NCBI GenBank assembly: GCA_025331445.1
Contig: JAIWNE010000003.1
Location: 310,001-374,000 of the forward strand
Direction of reading: 5' to 3'
From: Blakeslea trispora
Lineage: Eukaryota; Mucoromycota; Mucoromycetes; Mucorales; Choanephoraceae
Length of the DNA stretch: 64,000 nt
The translations under genes were made by a program, and so were the position numbers. Of the stretch, positions 1 through 12,589 are shown piece after piece. The first letter of the stretch is position 1. Each line of letters opens with the position of its first letter. The notes under the pieces were generated by a model that had not been told where the DNA came from, did not search any database, and saw only the letters and a program-made list of their open reading frames with translations.

Positions 1-1
1 A

Positions 2-121
2 GAAGAGCGACTTAAACAAGACCATGAGTTGGTTGAATCAAGATATACAAAAAAAAAAAAACTAAAGCGGATTTGTCTGTTATGGGTCATTCTCTCCTAT
101 GTTTCAGGACCAGGTGAGTAG
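2..121 (+). CDS. Possible 3' end of a gene cut by the window edge
   Basis: A frame open from the window edge runs 39 codons to a TAG at 119-121. The peptide is hydrophilic (starts EERLKQDHELVESRYT) and then turns hydrophobic (ICLLWVILSYV). It may be the last exon of a gene lying to the left. Alternatively part of it is intronic, since a pyrimidine-rich tract ending in TTTCAG (about 101-106) and a GTGAGT (113-118) lie in it. No family is recognised and the reading frame is short, so this is weak. Confidence 0.2.
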   Translation, partial: EERLKQDHELVESRYTKKKKLKRICLLWVILSYVSGPGE

Positions 122-960
122 GTCACTCTAAACAGATTTAAGCTAAACAATAACATATGTGGAAGTAAGAAACCATGGGTTGAACATTTGTCCAAATACA
201 GCTGGACTTAAAACTAATGTCAGTTGAGAAAACAGGCTTAGTAGCTAACAGCACTTTTTGCTTTCTGTTGAAGCACTTGTTAAAGAAAAACAGCATTGGC
301 AAGCGCTTCTTATGCTAGAAACTTAGTAGAGATAAGGTACAATCTGATTAGATGTTCTCGTCTGTCATTTCAAAATATGATGACATTTCTTCCTTGTCTA
401 GCTCAAATATCAAACTGAATAATCGCTCATAACTTTTCACGCTAGAACCAAAGTGTATAAGATCGTCAAAACCTGTCTATAAAAGCCGAGTCTTTAAGGT
501 CCGGAGATGACTCTACCATCTATAACGCAGGCGACTCTTTTATATTAGTCTGTAATACATTGTACAACTATGCTTTGGTATAGTCGCACAATGTGAGTGG
601 CATATAAATTAAGGTACACAAGCCACGTCTGCAAAGAAAAAAGGAGAAGGATAGTTAGTTGGAGAAAAATGTAATTTATTGACTTGGTATGAAATAAATT
701 GTCGCGCATAAAGAACAAAGAGGAATTGCGATTATAAGAATGGATGCAAAGCAATCTTTAATCGTTAATTTTCAGGTCAAATTACATTCTTGTTCCTTTT
801 CGTAATCTAACTTATTGAATGTAAAGAACAGAAGCACATACATGTTCAACAAAAGAAAAAGATACAACAAGTTTGATGGCAGTAAAATTAAATCCAAGCA
901 GAACAAAACCTTTCTATGGAATTTTATCAAAAAAGCAGCATCCTCCCCTCTTCTTTTTTT
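122..960. other. Intergenic region, no gene seen
   Basis: AT-rich sequence between the possible gene end on the left and the 3' end of the SMG6-like gene. Only short unconvincing frames occur on both strands. I see no tRNA, repeat pair or conserved motif. It presumably contains the 3' untranslated region of the minus-strand SMG6-like gene. Confidence 0.5.
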
Positions 961-3900
961 TTATGTGAAAGGTGTAAGTTGTATAATAGCTGAAACAGGT
1001 ACAACCTCGACATCTCTTGCACGGGCCTTTACACTTAGATTGCGATCACCAGTTACTAGACAAACAGGTATAGTAGGATCATTGCTGCTTTTTTGAGGCT
1101 GTTGAGATATCCACCAGAGGCAGACGGAAAGAATCAAGTCATCCAGATTTCTATCCGTTTCACCAAACACGAATTGCTCAGAACGAATAGAAATATCATT
1201 CATAAAGTTGTTATGAGAGGTTTGAATACGAATTGAAGTGCTTTGTTTAGGTTTTGATGAAAGCATGTGCTCCAGCAACTCAATGCCTTGTTGAGCAACT
1301 GATCCTAGACGATGAGGATTTGTTCTGAGGCCATCTAGTTCAGTTACCACTTTATTTTTATTTTTTTTGGAAGGAGGACAAAAGTGAGTTTGATACCCAA
1401 AACAAAAAAGAATGATTTTTCTGAACTTACCTACGAGAGGTACAATCACAGGCCACTTTTGTGATTGAAGTAGTTTTCTGACATGATCAATATGCCCAAT
1501 AAAACAGTTGGTATCCAACACCAAGATAGTCTTTCCAGGGATAATACATTCACGCAAGTAGTTGAGACGTGCCTCTCTTTCCTTGATGCGACCAGGGAGG
1601 CGGCGGAATCCATACTGTTCTTCTACCTCTGCAGTTGTCACTATTGCCTGCAGTTGTTCACGTCTCTTTTTAAGTTGGGTCATGATATCATCGTCATCGT
1701 TATCTTGATCATCATCATCTAACTCTACTTGCCTAGAAAGCAAGACGTCATCATCCATTTCTTCAATCGTAGCTATACGTCCCATAGAGGGAGGAATTGA
1801 TTCATCTTCCGATTCAAGATCTGTCGTTTGTTCTGGAGGAGATGTAGAAGATGATGCAAGCTCAAGAGCTGCTAATTGCTCTTCAATTGATTTAGATTCT
1901 GCAAAGATTTCTTCTACTGGATCATAATACAAAATACCATCTAAATGCTATTATGGTATGCACATACAAAAAAAAAGAGTGGCAGGATATTAGACCAATG
2001 ATCATATGCACTAGGTATTAAGTCCTTACCTTGACGAGGGTAAAACCGTACTCTAAAATCTTCATTTTACGACGACTCACTACATCATTTACTTCAGTGA
2101 CGGCAGAAGGGTTTGTATTGCTTATAGCTTCTAGCTTTAGGAACCTGCCATGGATCTCATCCACCCATCCAAGACCACGTAAATGATGCTCTTCCGGAAG
2201 ATCAGGCGCTGTACCAAGGATGTCGCAAACGCTCTTTGTAAACAAGAGCTCTGCTTTAGAATGCGTACCATCATCTTCAAAACTAACTTCATCCTCCATC
2301 AAATGCTTATTGACCATATCATATTTATTGTCACCCTCCAACTGGGACAAGAGCTTGTTTAAGAATTCGATCAAAAGCGGCCAAAATGCGGTTGATATCT
2401 TGCCCTGTTCCTGAGAGCGAAGATGCTGATGTCGGTTGAAGATGATATCATGCGAAATATGGCCAACAAGCAATTCCCATAGTGAAGGCTGATTGTCAAG
2501 TCGAATGCAAACACCATTCAACACCATCCAATGAAGAAGCACTTCCATGTACACAAGCCATGCATCTTCGTCTTCCTTATGCTCTATTTCTTGATCGGAA
2601 GTGAAAGGTGCACGCTTCTGTTCTTCAAAGATAAATGGTTTACTTTCATTATAGTGAAAGACGATATGAGGTAGCTCTGGAACTGCAGGTACCTTTGGCT
2701 TTGGTAAGTTCGTATTCAAGTAGCGTTGAAGCAGCTCCACAGCTATTTGACAAATCAAGTCGATTTCATAGGTAAACAATATATTGTCGCTCATGTGATT
2801 CAAGAGATCCTTGTACTGCTCCACAGCATGGCTATCGTTTGTTTGGTCAGGATAGAACAAATGTCTTGAGTGAGTAGCAATCAGCTTGGTAAGCTTGGCG
2901 CTAGCGTAATCGTAAGAGTACAAGGATGAAAGGCAAAGGACAATTGTCTCAAACCAAAACAAATGAGCATTCGAGAAGCTCGCAACTGCTACATTCGCTC
3001 GCTTCTTGTCCTCTCCATCTTCTTCAGGAGTGGGATAGGCGAGTCTCTCTGCCATTCTCTGTGACTCCGTCTTTTTAGCAAAGAGAGTATCAAAGAAGAG
3101 ACGCTTTACTTGAGAGAATTCGTCAAGCCCAATCTTGGTGAATAACATGCCATGAAGACGAATCATGAGAGCAGGAACAGTGACATTTGGTGTGATGGAA
3201 GAGGGAGGAGGAGGAGGCTTTGAACGCTTGTTGCTCTTATTGTATTTGTTGTTATTAGTACTAGAGAAATCAAGCATGTTTTTCTTAACCCAACGTCGAT
3301 TGGCTTCAAACAAAGCAAGCATACTTTCTCTGGCATTCACAAAACCATTGCGGCGAACCATCAAACTTCGTGTACTCAGATAAAATTTGTGTAAATCATA
3401 GTCTTGAGAAGGCAAAATAAGTGATAGGTTGAAATAAAGATTACCCTTGGCAGGCATTAGCCATACGCCTAAGCAATACCGTTTCCAAGCCTCCATGAAA
3501 GCTTCTTCTTTAGTCCAACTTGTAAGAGCAATCTCTTGATCTTTGCTTTCTGGAACATAAGCCCAGCGGTATCTTGCAAGATCACCTCTTAAAGGAATGC
3601 AACTATACCATTTGTATTTTCTAGTGCGTCTCCATTGAGCCAAATATTGCTCTATCGAATCATCACTATCACTGTCTTCTACATGCTTGAAGAAGCAAGT
3701 AAGCTTAAGGTAGAATGCATCGGCCAGATCGAGGTAATACAAAAACATAGTTAATGTCATTTGAGCCAACTTTTTCTGCAATGTCAATTCATGCTCAACA
3801 GAATCATTTCCGCCTCTCTCCGCACTGGGTCTCTCAACTCTAGCAAATGTCATGCCGCCGCTGCCACCTTCTTGAACGACTGGCACTCCATCATGACTGG

Positions 3901-4623
3901 CTACATCATCCTCATCCATTTCAAGGCTATCTCCATCCTCAAACAGCATAGCAGCCAATTCGCTTTTTGCGTGCCTTTTGGCAACTTGATGACTCAGGGT
4001 ATGGATGATGTCGTTAGATTTCTTCAATGATTTTCTAAACTGATCAACTAAGCCATAGATAGCTCTCTTCCAGCATAAGCTCTCCAGTCCCTTTTTCTGC
4101 GCATACTCCAAATCGCATTCAAGTATATCAATGTAAGCGTCACCTAAATCAAGGTGAAGTTCGGTTTTCTCTTTCCATATGGTTTCAGCATCTATAACAT
4201 CTTGCTCTACAAGCTGTTGTTGTTGTTGTTGTAGTCTGGTTTTCTTGGTGCTACTATATTCATGGTCATGAAGTAGTTCGGTATCTTCTTGAAAACAAGG
4301 CAATGCTTGCGACTTTTCAGTCAACAATTCCAATCTCGTTTCAATAGACCGGAGGGAAGCGATGAGTGTCTTGAGCTTTTTTTTCTTTTGAGCTTCTTCT
4401 TCGGACACAGGTGTGGTTGAAATTTTCGGCTCAGATGATACCTCTCTAGGCGTAGTAACAAGGGGTGCCACCCTTCTCTTTGTTGTTTCAGTCTTTTCTA
4501 AAACTTCTCTTTGGCTCGGAGTAGAAGCTTCTACGGTTGAGTTTTCTGCAGACCATAGGCGTCTTCCTGAAACAACAAGTCGTCTCGTCTCCTGACTTTG
4601 TCGTTGTTGTGGTTGCGGTTGCG

Positions 4624-4654
<31 letters not shown>

Positions 4655-4789
4655 TGAATGCTTCTTATTGAATGCAATAGGATTATCCGAGCGAGGATCA
4701 AATAGTTGTTTCTCTAGATGACCTTCTCTAATATTGCGATTAAAGTCGTTATCTCTTCTTTTAGATGGACCTCCTCTTCTTTTGCTCAT
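961..4789 (-). CDS. Est1/SMG6-like nonsense-mediated decay endonuclease (PIN domain)
   Basis: Model: complement(join(961..1349,1431..1947,2030..4789)), 1221 aa, with two introns of 81-82 bp and clean GT-AG sites. The N-terminal part is low-complexity, with a glutamine run coded by CAG repeats near 4620-4655. A long alpha-helical Est1/14-3-3-like plus DNA/RNA-binding region follows (for example HLFWFETIVLCLSSLYSYDY). The last ~180 residues form a PIN domain: LVLDTNCF, TELDGL, LDDLILSVCLWW and TGDRNLS. The acidic residues expected for metal-dependent RNA cleavage are all present, so this resembles active SMG6 rather than a PIN-less Est1. The family cleaves mRNA near premature stops in the cytoplasm, and Est1 relatives also act at telomeres. 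The gene is divergently arranged with the UTP5 homologue. The family call is firm; a telomere role cannot be judged from sequence. Confidence 0.9.
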
Positions 4790-5105
4790 ATTATCGATAG
4801 AAAAAAAAGAAAAAGCGTTATTTCAGACTAGAGAAAAAGAAGTTGCAAGTTAGCTCATATACGCCTCTCTTACAAATCCTGCTAATGATTACTTTTGATT
4901 AAATTCCATTGATGTTTTTAGTGGGGGGTTTAAAGAAACAGAGAGAATTAACGTAAGCTTCGAGAAAAAAAGTAAAGTAAAAGGTCGACTTCCTAAAACG
5001 GTAGAAACAGTCTTGTGTGACCGCTCCTTTTTTTTTTCTTTTGCAGGAGAGTAATTTTTTTTTGATCAAGTCCTTCTCTTAAAGAAAGAAAGAAAAAAAG
5101 TTATT
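4790..5105. promoter_or_regulatory. Shared divergent promoter region of the SMG6-like and UTP5-like genes
   Basis: The two start codons face away from each other across 316 bp. The stretch contains pyrimidine-rich tracts (TTTTTTTTTCTTTTGCAG around 5031-5046) and A-rich leaders before both start codons, but no clear TATA box. A bidirectional promoter is inferred from geometry alone. Confidence 0.6.
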
Positions 5106-7315
5106 ATGGGCAAAGTAACTCATAAGAGAAATCCCGATACTTCTACTGTAGAGACATCAGCCAATGCTTCAGAAAATGCAGGCATCGTGATTTCTGCTTT
5201 CGACAACAGTACAACAGCTGATTACTTTGCCTTGATCACACACGGTCTTGATCGACACCGTCTTCGCATCTTTAACGTTCGCTCTGGCACAGTCAGTAAC
5301 GATTACTCAGCCCAAGAAAAGGAGCGTATTACCTGTCTTACATGGGGATACATGAAGGATACGGGCGATTTGCAGGCCAGTACTGTTCAAGCTTTCAAAA
5401 AGAAAAAGAGTGGTGTTACTTCTCTTTCCCGTGTGATTGGTCTCGGTATGCACACAGGTTCCATTGGCCTTTACTCTCTTTCTCATGGTACCATTGTCAA
5501 GACCTTGACTGGTTCTCATACTACACCTATCACTGATTTTGTCATGAACAAAGATGGTTCCCGTGGTTATTCAGTGGCTGAAGACAACATGATTATAGAA
5601 TGGGATATAGAAGAAGGAAAAGAGATCTTTAAATGGAAGACAGATGCAAAAAATGTTCGCAAACTAAAACTAAGTCATAATGAGACCAAGTTGGCTACAG
5701 CAGGTCATACAATCACATTATGGGATTTGAAGACACATACTGTATTAAAGGTAGTAGTCTATAAAGCAAAAAAGAAGAAGAAAAAAGCCATTATATTGAT
5801 TTAAAAGAGGGGGAAATAGAAATTTACTGGACATGCCAGTGCTATCAAAGAGATGGCATTCTCACACCAAGATGATGTGTTGGTGTCCAACGCCGAAGAT
5901 GATCGATATGTAAACGTATGGGATGCTCAGACAACAAATACCAACTCAAACAACTTAACAGCACTCACACTAGAAACCAATGTAACTCATATCGATTTCT
6001 CAACTACAGAGCCCTCAGTCTTGGCGGTAACAGATGATGGTTTGGTTGGTATTTGGGAAAATGCCTCTTTGATTACTACACAACACAACGCCTCTAACAG
6101 AAGAAAGATGATGCGTTCAATGACAAAAGAAGCAGATGCCAATCTAAAGCTTGTTTCAACCACCTCAACTTCTGACGAACAGCAAGTAGTCATTCCAATT
6201 TTGGCCGCTAAATTTGTAACCGATAGTGGCGGCAAATCCATCATGATTGCTAGAGGATCCAGCATTAAACCTTCTTTTGAAGTCGTTAAATATGTAGATG
6301 ATCAAACAGGTGCTATTTTGCATGATATTACCCTCACCAGACAGCCTATAAATAATTACTTGATCGATACGGCCTCTATTGCTGCCAATAACTTGAGAGC
6401 AACACGAAAGACCTACGACGAATCCACTGTCACAGTGATCGGTAATTCTGACTTTGCTATGAAGACACCTACCATGGCTGGTGGTGGTAGTGAAGCCCTT
6501 GATGAACAACAAGAACAAGACCAGGACGGAAACCAAACACAAGGCAATGCAGAGCCTTCCATTGAGCAAAGACTTCAAAGTTTAGATGTAGTTGATGCTG
6601 CTACTAGCACAAAGAGCAAAAAAAACAACAAGAAGAAAGCTATTGATACACCTTCTGCGGGATCTCTGCAGACTGTACTTGTTCAAGCCTTGCACTCAAG
6701 TGATATTCAATTATTAGAAGCATGTTTACAGCATACTAAAGTAGAAGTGATTAACAGCACTGTAAAGAGATTACCTACTCAATACTTGATTCCCTTATTA
6801 CAAGAAGTCATCCAGCGATTCCAAGAGAAGCCTGCCCGTGCTCCTGCCTTGTTGGTCTGGATTAAATCTATTTTGTTGATTCATACAGCCTATCTGATGA
6901 CCGTTCCTGATCTGGTTGGTAAGCTGTCTAATTTCTATCAAGCCTTAGATACACGTCTTGGTGTCTTCCCCAAGTTGCTGGCGCTGAGAGGTCGCTTAGA
7001 TATTGTGCAAAGCCAGGTGAATGTGAAGGCTTATTCTAATATTGATGATAAGCAGTTACAGCGTGCTCAATTGCCTGAGAATGTATATGTCGAAATGGAC
7101 TCGGATGATGAAGTTGAAGAAGACGAAGCAATTGAAGAAGATGAACATGACTTTGAAGACGCAATGAGTGATCATGAAGACTTATCAAGTGAAGACGAAG
7201 AGGATATGGTAAAAGAAAAAAAAATATCTTAAGCAAACATACTGATGAACTTACGCTTTATTTTTGATTGTTTTTACAGGATGATGACATGTCAGAATTA
7301 GAAGAAAGTGATTAG
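5106..7315 (+). CDS. UTP5: U3 snoRNP / t-UTP subunit Utp5 (WDR43 family)
   Basis: Model: join(5106..5750,5820..7208,7280..7315), 689 aa. The N-terminal half is a WD40 propeller (examples IEWDIEEGKE, LWDLKTHTV, NVWDAQ, VGIWEN). The C-terminal part is a Utp12 domain, from about LQTVLVQALHSSDIQLLEAC to LALRGRLDIVQSQ, followed by an acidic tail (EEDEAIEEDEHDFEDAMSD). This order is diagnostic of Utp5/WDR43, a nucleolar component of the early small-subunit processome that couples Pol I transcription with 18S pre-rRNA processing. The first intron (69 bp) joins TVLK to KFTGHA. The second (71 bp) restores the acidic C-terminus ending ELEESD. The 5' leader is A/T-rich, and the gene shares its upstream region with the SMG6-like gene. 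Confidence 0.92.
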
Positions 7316-8158
7316 GAGCTTATTATTTTAGACGCTTTTTTTTTTGTAATTAAATACATTATTTCCAAAAATCATTGAGGACATTGGCTGAAATCATTTT
7401 AGTGCATAAGAAAATTCAGTATTGGAGGCATTGACTGAAAGAATTTTGGTACAAATGTTGATATTTCAAATGCTCAAAGTTATCGTGCTTATCACTGCTT
7501 TGTTTTTATGGGTCAAACAGTCGTTCAATCTGGTCTCAGGACATATACTAAACTTCTTTTTCTTAAAATACTAATCAAAGTATTGTTCCAGATTTCTCAG
7601 TTAAATATTGAATGTGTCAAGCATACAATTTTTTTTCTTTTTTTTTTTTTTTACAAAGATTTGGCAATGTAAGCATCTACTGAGTCATAAATGATGTAAA
7701 TAAATACGTAAATGTCTATCGCTTAGTATATAGACAGCATGGGCTTATTATGTTATACCACAGATAAAATGTTGTTTGATCTCAACTTGCTAATCATAGA
7801 TTCAATGCAGACCCATTCATTTCTTGATAGAGATTTGACACAAAAAACATCACTGATTATGAACACTATATCCTCTTAGTCCCAGTTGTCCGACTCTGGT
7901 AGGGAGGCATAAAAACCGTTCACTACTCGGTAAGTCTTGTAGACATATAATACTATTATTTCAAATAAAGTGTACAAATGGAGACATCCATTTAAGGTTC
8001 GGGGGATCAAAAAAAAAAGCTGTCAGGAGTTACACCAAAGTTACAAATTGAACTTCTCTCTTTCTCTCTTCGTGTTCAAGTCATTTAAAAGAAAAAGGTC
8101 TTTTCTTTTTCTTCTTTTCTTTTCTTTCTCTCTTTCTTTTTTGTTCATTTAGTTTAGC
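7316..8158. other. Intergenic region between the UTP5 and PLD genes
   Basis: Contains the UTP5 3' region (T9 run followed by TTAAATACA near 7341-7361), a long T tract at about 7630-7652, and a pyrimidine-rich CTTT leader (8056-8150) just upstream of the PLD start codon. No conserved reading frame or RNA gene is visible. Confidence 0.5.
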
Positions 8159-11100
8159 ATGTCTTTCTTTACTCATTTGGCTCAGCAAATCGAGAGTTTT
8201 TTCGATCCCTCTACAAATGCCGAAGTTAATCCCGAAGAAGAAGATGACTTTATTGAGCAACAGCTTGCTGCTGAGGAGCATCGTTATGACTCTTTTGCTG
8301 CCGTAAGACATAATGCTCAAGTCAAGTACTTTGTTGATGGTCAAAATTACTGCTGGTAAGGAATTTCTCTAGTCAAGTTTTTTTTTTTTTTGGCTAAAAA
8401 TCGTTACGTTTTCAGGGCTGTTTCAGAAGCTATTAATCGTGCTAAAGAATGTATCTATATTGAAGATTGGTGGTTGGTAAAGTGTGCAGTTTACAAAAAC
8501 TGAGTTAAAAAAAAAGAAAACTAAACTTTATCTGTTTCTATGTTAAACACTCAAGACTCCTGAATTGGTAAAGATTATGAGTTGATTTATTTATTTATTT
8601 TTTTTGCATTAGATTTTGTATCACTGGGCCCTAATTTTATGTGTTGCTTAGTATATGCGTCGACCTGCATCGAAATATCCAGAATATCGTCTCGATCGCC
8701 TGTTGAAGAAGAAAGCTGATGAAGGTGTCAAAATCTACATCGTTGTCTATAAGGTAAATTAGATTTAATTTAAAAAAAAAAAGGGCCCGGAGGTTGGTTA
8801 ATAAAAGGAAATAAATATTCTATAGGAAGTTGAACTGGCTTTGACTTTGGACAGCCGTCATACTAAAGATGCTCTCCAATCTCTTAGTGAAAACATTGTT
8901 GGTAGGTTGTTTGCTCTCTCTCTCGTGCTCAAGTACTTACTATGTACCTTATTATTTAGTTTTGAGACACCCTAACCATGCTCTTGGTGGTACTCTCTTT
9001 TGGTCTCACCACGAAAAGTTTGTTGTAGTGGATAACAGAATTGCTTTTGTTGGTGGTATTGATTTATGCTTTGGGTAAGCAAAGAGAGGGAGGTATGATA
9101 TTGAATGACAAGATGACTGAAATTTTTTGCATAAAAACGTTAATAGTCGTTGGGATACACATGGTCATCCTTTGGCTGATTTCAATGGAAATGATCCTCA
9201 AAGTGAACTCTTTATTGGTAAGTATATGCATCTGTCTTACCAACACATTCTAACATCACTAACATGCATTATATACAGGTCAGGATTACAGTGATGCCCG
9301 TGTCAGAGATTTCGAAAATGGTAAGGGGAGCTATGACACATGAACAAAAGTACCCTCATCTTACACTAACCGTCACATTTCTTGGGACATTGAACACAAA
9401 CAGTCAAAGACTGGGACATGAAGCTGATTGACAAGACTATTATTCCTAGAATGCCATGGCACGATATGTCAATGTGTGTTGTAAGTTGTAAAATTGCACG
9501 TTATACTTACGTAATGTGAAGCTTAAAAAAAATAATGGGTCTATAGACTGGTCCACCTGTGCTTGATGTAGCTCGTCACTTTTGTGAACGTTGGAACTTT
9601 ATCAAGCACGAAAAGGCTATGCACAAAGATAATGTTCCTTTCTTGCAACCCCCTCTTGGTGGCATGGGTCAACAAGAGCGCTTTATTGAAGAAGGCAAAG
9701 AAGAGCACCGAGTCAGAAGACAACGCCACAAGCACAGAACTCATGGTATCAAGGGTTCCGCTCGTGTGCAAGTCCTCCGTAGTTCTGCCGAATGGAGTTC
9801 TGGTGTCAAGCTTGAGGTAAATGACGACAGAAAAAAAAAAAGCTTCTGGAAAACAAGAAAAAAAGTTACTCAACTCCCCCTCTCGTTCATAGCACTCTAT
9901 TCAAAATGCTTACATCGCCACAATTCTTCGTGCTGAACATTTTGTTTATATTGAAAACCAATTCTTCAGTAAGCTACACAGTTCCTTTTTTTTTTTTGTT
10001 TATGTATAGAAACAAGGTAAAACTAATGTGACAAACTTTGCTTTTTCTTTAAAGTTACTTCCACCGATAACAAAGAAAACAATTTGCTCAAGAATCAAAT
10101 CGGTAATGCTCTTGTCAAGCGTATCATTCGTGCACATGAAGAGCAAACAAAATTCAAGGTGTTTGTCTTGATGCCCTTGATGCCTGCTTTCCCTGCTGAT
10201 CTTATCACTAAGGATGCTGCTACTGCTAGGTACTAAAAAAGAACGAAAAAAGTAACAGACTAAATACTAATTACTTTTTGATCCTGATAGACTTGTAATG
10301 CATTATCAGTACATCTCTATCTGCCGTGGTCCTGATAGTATTGTCGAAAAACTCAAGGCTAGTGGTATTGATCCTGATCAATACATTCGATTCTACAGTT
10401 TGAGAAGCTATGACCGTATCAACCGTAGCAAGATGGAAGATTTGCTCTTAAAGGCAGCTGGCTATAACGATGCAACAGAAGCCCAGTTAGAAAGCGCTGG
10501 AGCTACAGAAGGAGAAGTTGCCAAGATTGTGCATCATGTTGGTGATCAAGATTTCGCACGTGATACTGAAGGTGCCTTTAATGTCGAGGATGAAGTTGAA
10601 TACAGCCGTGTCCCTGAAGATGAAGATGTTGAGAATTATCAACGACGTCGTTCAGAAGCAGTAGATGAAGAAGATCAGGGTATTGCTTCTGATTCTATTG
10701 CCAAAGATGCCATGTTGGGTGGTGATATCGAAAACGAACCATGGGTCAATGATACTGAAACTAGTCGCCCTCGTGATGATGAAGCAGAGAAGGAAGAAGC
10801 AGGAGATTATGTTAGTGAAGAGCTTTACATTCATGCCAAGCTCCTTATTGCTGATGGTGAGTCTCGAAAAAAAAAGACATGTAGTAACAAATCTATAACC
10901 AATATCGTTTTTGAATTGTAGACAAAGTTGTCATCATGGGTTCTGCTAACTTGAATGATCGTTCTCAATGTGGTAACCGTGACTCCGAAATTGCTCTCAT
11001 TGTTGAAGATCAAGACTTTGTACCTTCTCAAATGGACGGTAGATACGTAAGTTGTTTTCATCTGACACACACATGCCCAGTTTTAACCCTCTCCTTTTTT

Positions 11101-11655
11101 CTTTTTCTAGTTTGAAGCTAGCCGTTTTGCTGCTAGTTTGAGACGTAGCTTATGGAAGGAACATTTGGGTTTGCTTGCTCCTTCTCCACCAGATGAAGTG
11201 TCAAACAACATGTTGCCTTTACCAATTCCTCAAGAAGATTCACTTATGAGTGAAGAAGATCAATTGGTCATGGATCCTCTAGATGAAGAAACTCTTGACA
11301 GATGGAACTCCACAGCTAGAACTAACACTGAAGCTTTCCGTGAAGTCTTCCATTGTGTTCCTGACGATACAGGTATGATTTGTTAAAACCTTCTTTTGTC
11401 TTTTTTTTTCTTGCTGATCTAATCCATATCTTAGTTACTAACTGGGAAGAATACAAAGAGTTCTACCCTAATCCCAGTCAAATCGATATTGGTCATGTCC
11501 ATGACCCTGAAATGTCTGTTGATACTATCAGAGACCATCTGTCTACTATTCGTGGTCATTTAGTTGAATTCCCATACCATTTCTTGGAAAATGTTGATCT
11601 CCGAGGCGAATCCATTCCATTCATTGGAGACGATATTCAAGAATTGTATACTTAA
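8159..11655 (+). CDS. Phospholipase D (two HKD motifs), 16 exons
   Basis: Model: join(8159..8355,8416..8476,8556..8567,8652..8753,8826..8901,8960..9074,9147..9217,9279..9320,9404..9480,9547..9816,9893..9968,10055..10229,10291..10856,10922..11046,11111..11372,11435..11655), 815 aa. All 15 introns are GT-AG and keep frame. Two HKD catalytic motifs are intact: [12 protein letters not shown] near residue 170 and [20 protein letters not shown] near residue 605. The typical [19 protein letters not shown] and NIVVLRHPNH blocks also occur. It hydrolyses phosphatidylcholine to phosphatidate and choline, and in fungi serves membrane traffic and sporulation. No PX or PH domain is seen at the short N-terminus, unlike yeast Spo14. 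An acidic insertion lies between the two catalytic halves (about 11 kb end of exon 13). The third exon is only 12 nt and encodes TPEL. Confidence 0.93.
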
Positions 11656-12521
11656 AACTAATTTACCATAACTTTAAAACGAAAAAAAAAGAAGAAAAAA
11701 CAAGCAAACATGTACACAAAATAAACTGCTTAGCATTGAGTCACAATCCTTAAATCGTCAAACTCGTCATCTGCTGAGCCAAATATGCATTCGAAAATTA
11801 CCGTCCCGATTTTTTACCGTGAACGATGATTGTTCTTTAGAAAATAAAAGTACAAAAATCAAAGTCTTTTGCTGATAGGAGAAAATTAAAGGCTATCAAA
11901 TGATGCTAGTTGATCTATTTCATGTTCGCTTTATAAAGATCGATAGCCATTCATGGTAAAAACAAAATCGAGACGACGACTATCAAATGCATGAAATATC
12001 CCTATTGTTGCTGCATAAGACTTTATCCGTGGATCCTTTTTATAATAACTGTATGCGCTCCTTAAAGTAGGCAAAAAGAAACACCACCAATCGGCACGGG
12101 GGAGTAGATGTTCTATTAGGAAGTTGTTGAAGGGATGTGCACCCTTAAACCTACGAAAAATAATTATCAATCAACTTTATGGGATGACATGCAAGAAACA
12201 AAAAAATGGGTTGATTTTTTTTCTACTTTACATATATAAAAGACACTTGCTATCTCTTTCTCTCTCCTTTGTCTTGCCCACCTATCCTATCCTTGCTTGG
12301 TATTTTTGCCTCTCTCCTGCTTTATCAGAATTTAAGCGTGGTTCTCCGCATGTTCGAAATTATGAATCATCCGGGCAACTACGGAAAACTCAAATAATAA
12401 AAAAAAATTAAATGCTGAGAGCAAATGCTGTAAATGTTGATTGAGGCTTGCACTTTTATACCAAAACAATGTTGATATCATACAGACCACGTTTTTTACA
12501 TTTTTAATTTTTTTTCGCTTT
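11656..12521. other. Intergenic region, no gene seen
   Basis: Begins with the PLD 3' region (A-rich, AAATAAAC near 11720). Short frames on both strands lack any recognisable family and have no intron or promoter signals. A CTTTCTCTCTCC pyrimidine stretch lies near 12258. Confidence 0.45.
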
Positions 12522-12530
12522 TATATATAG
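12522..12530 (+). promoter_or_regulatory. TATA-like element of the small hypothetical gene
   Basis: TATATATAG lies 60 bp before the ATG at 12590 and is followed by an A-rich leader. The spacing fits a core promoter for a short 5' untranslated region. Confidence 0.5.
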
Positions 12531-12589
12531 AAAAAAAAAAAGCTCAACAATTAAAAAAACAGAACTTTCTTTCTTAACTACATCTCAAA

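Noticed and set aside
545..754. 69-codon minus-strand frame near the left edge
   Set aside because: Low complexity, no homologous motif and no gene signals.
11931..12170. 79-codon minus-strand frame
   Set aside because: No domain recognised and no leader or splice context; likely chance.
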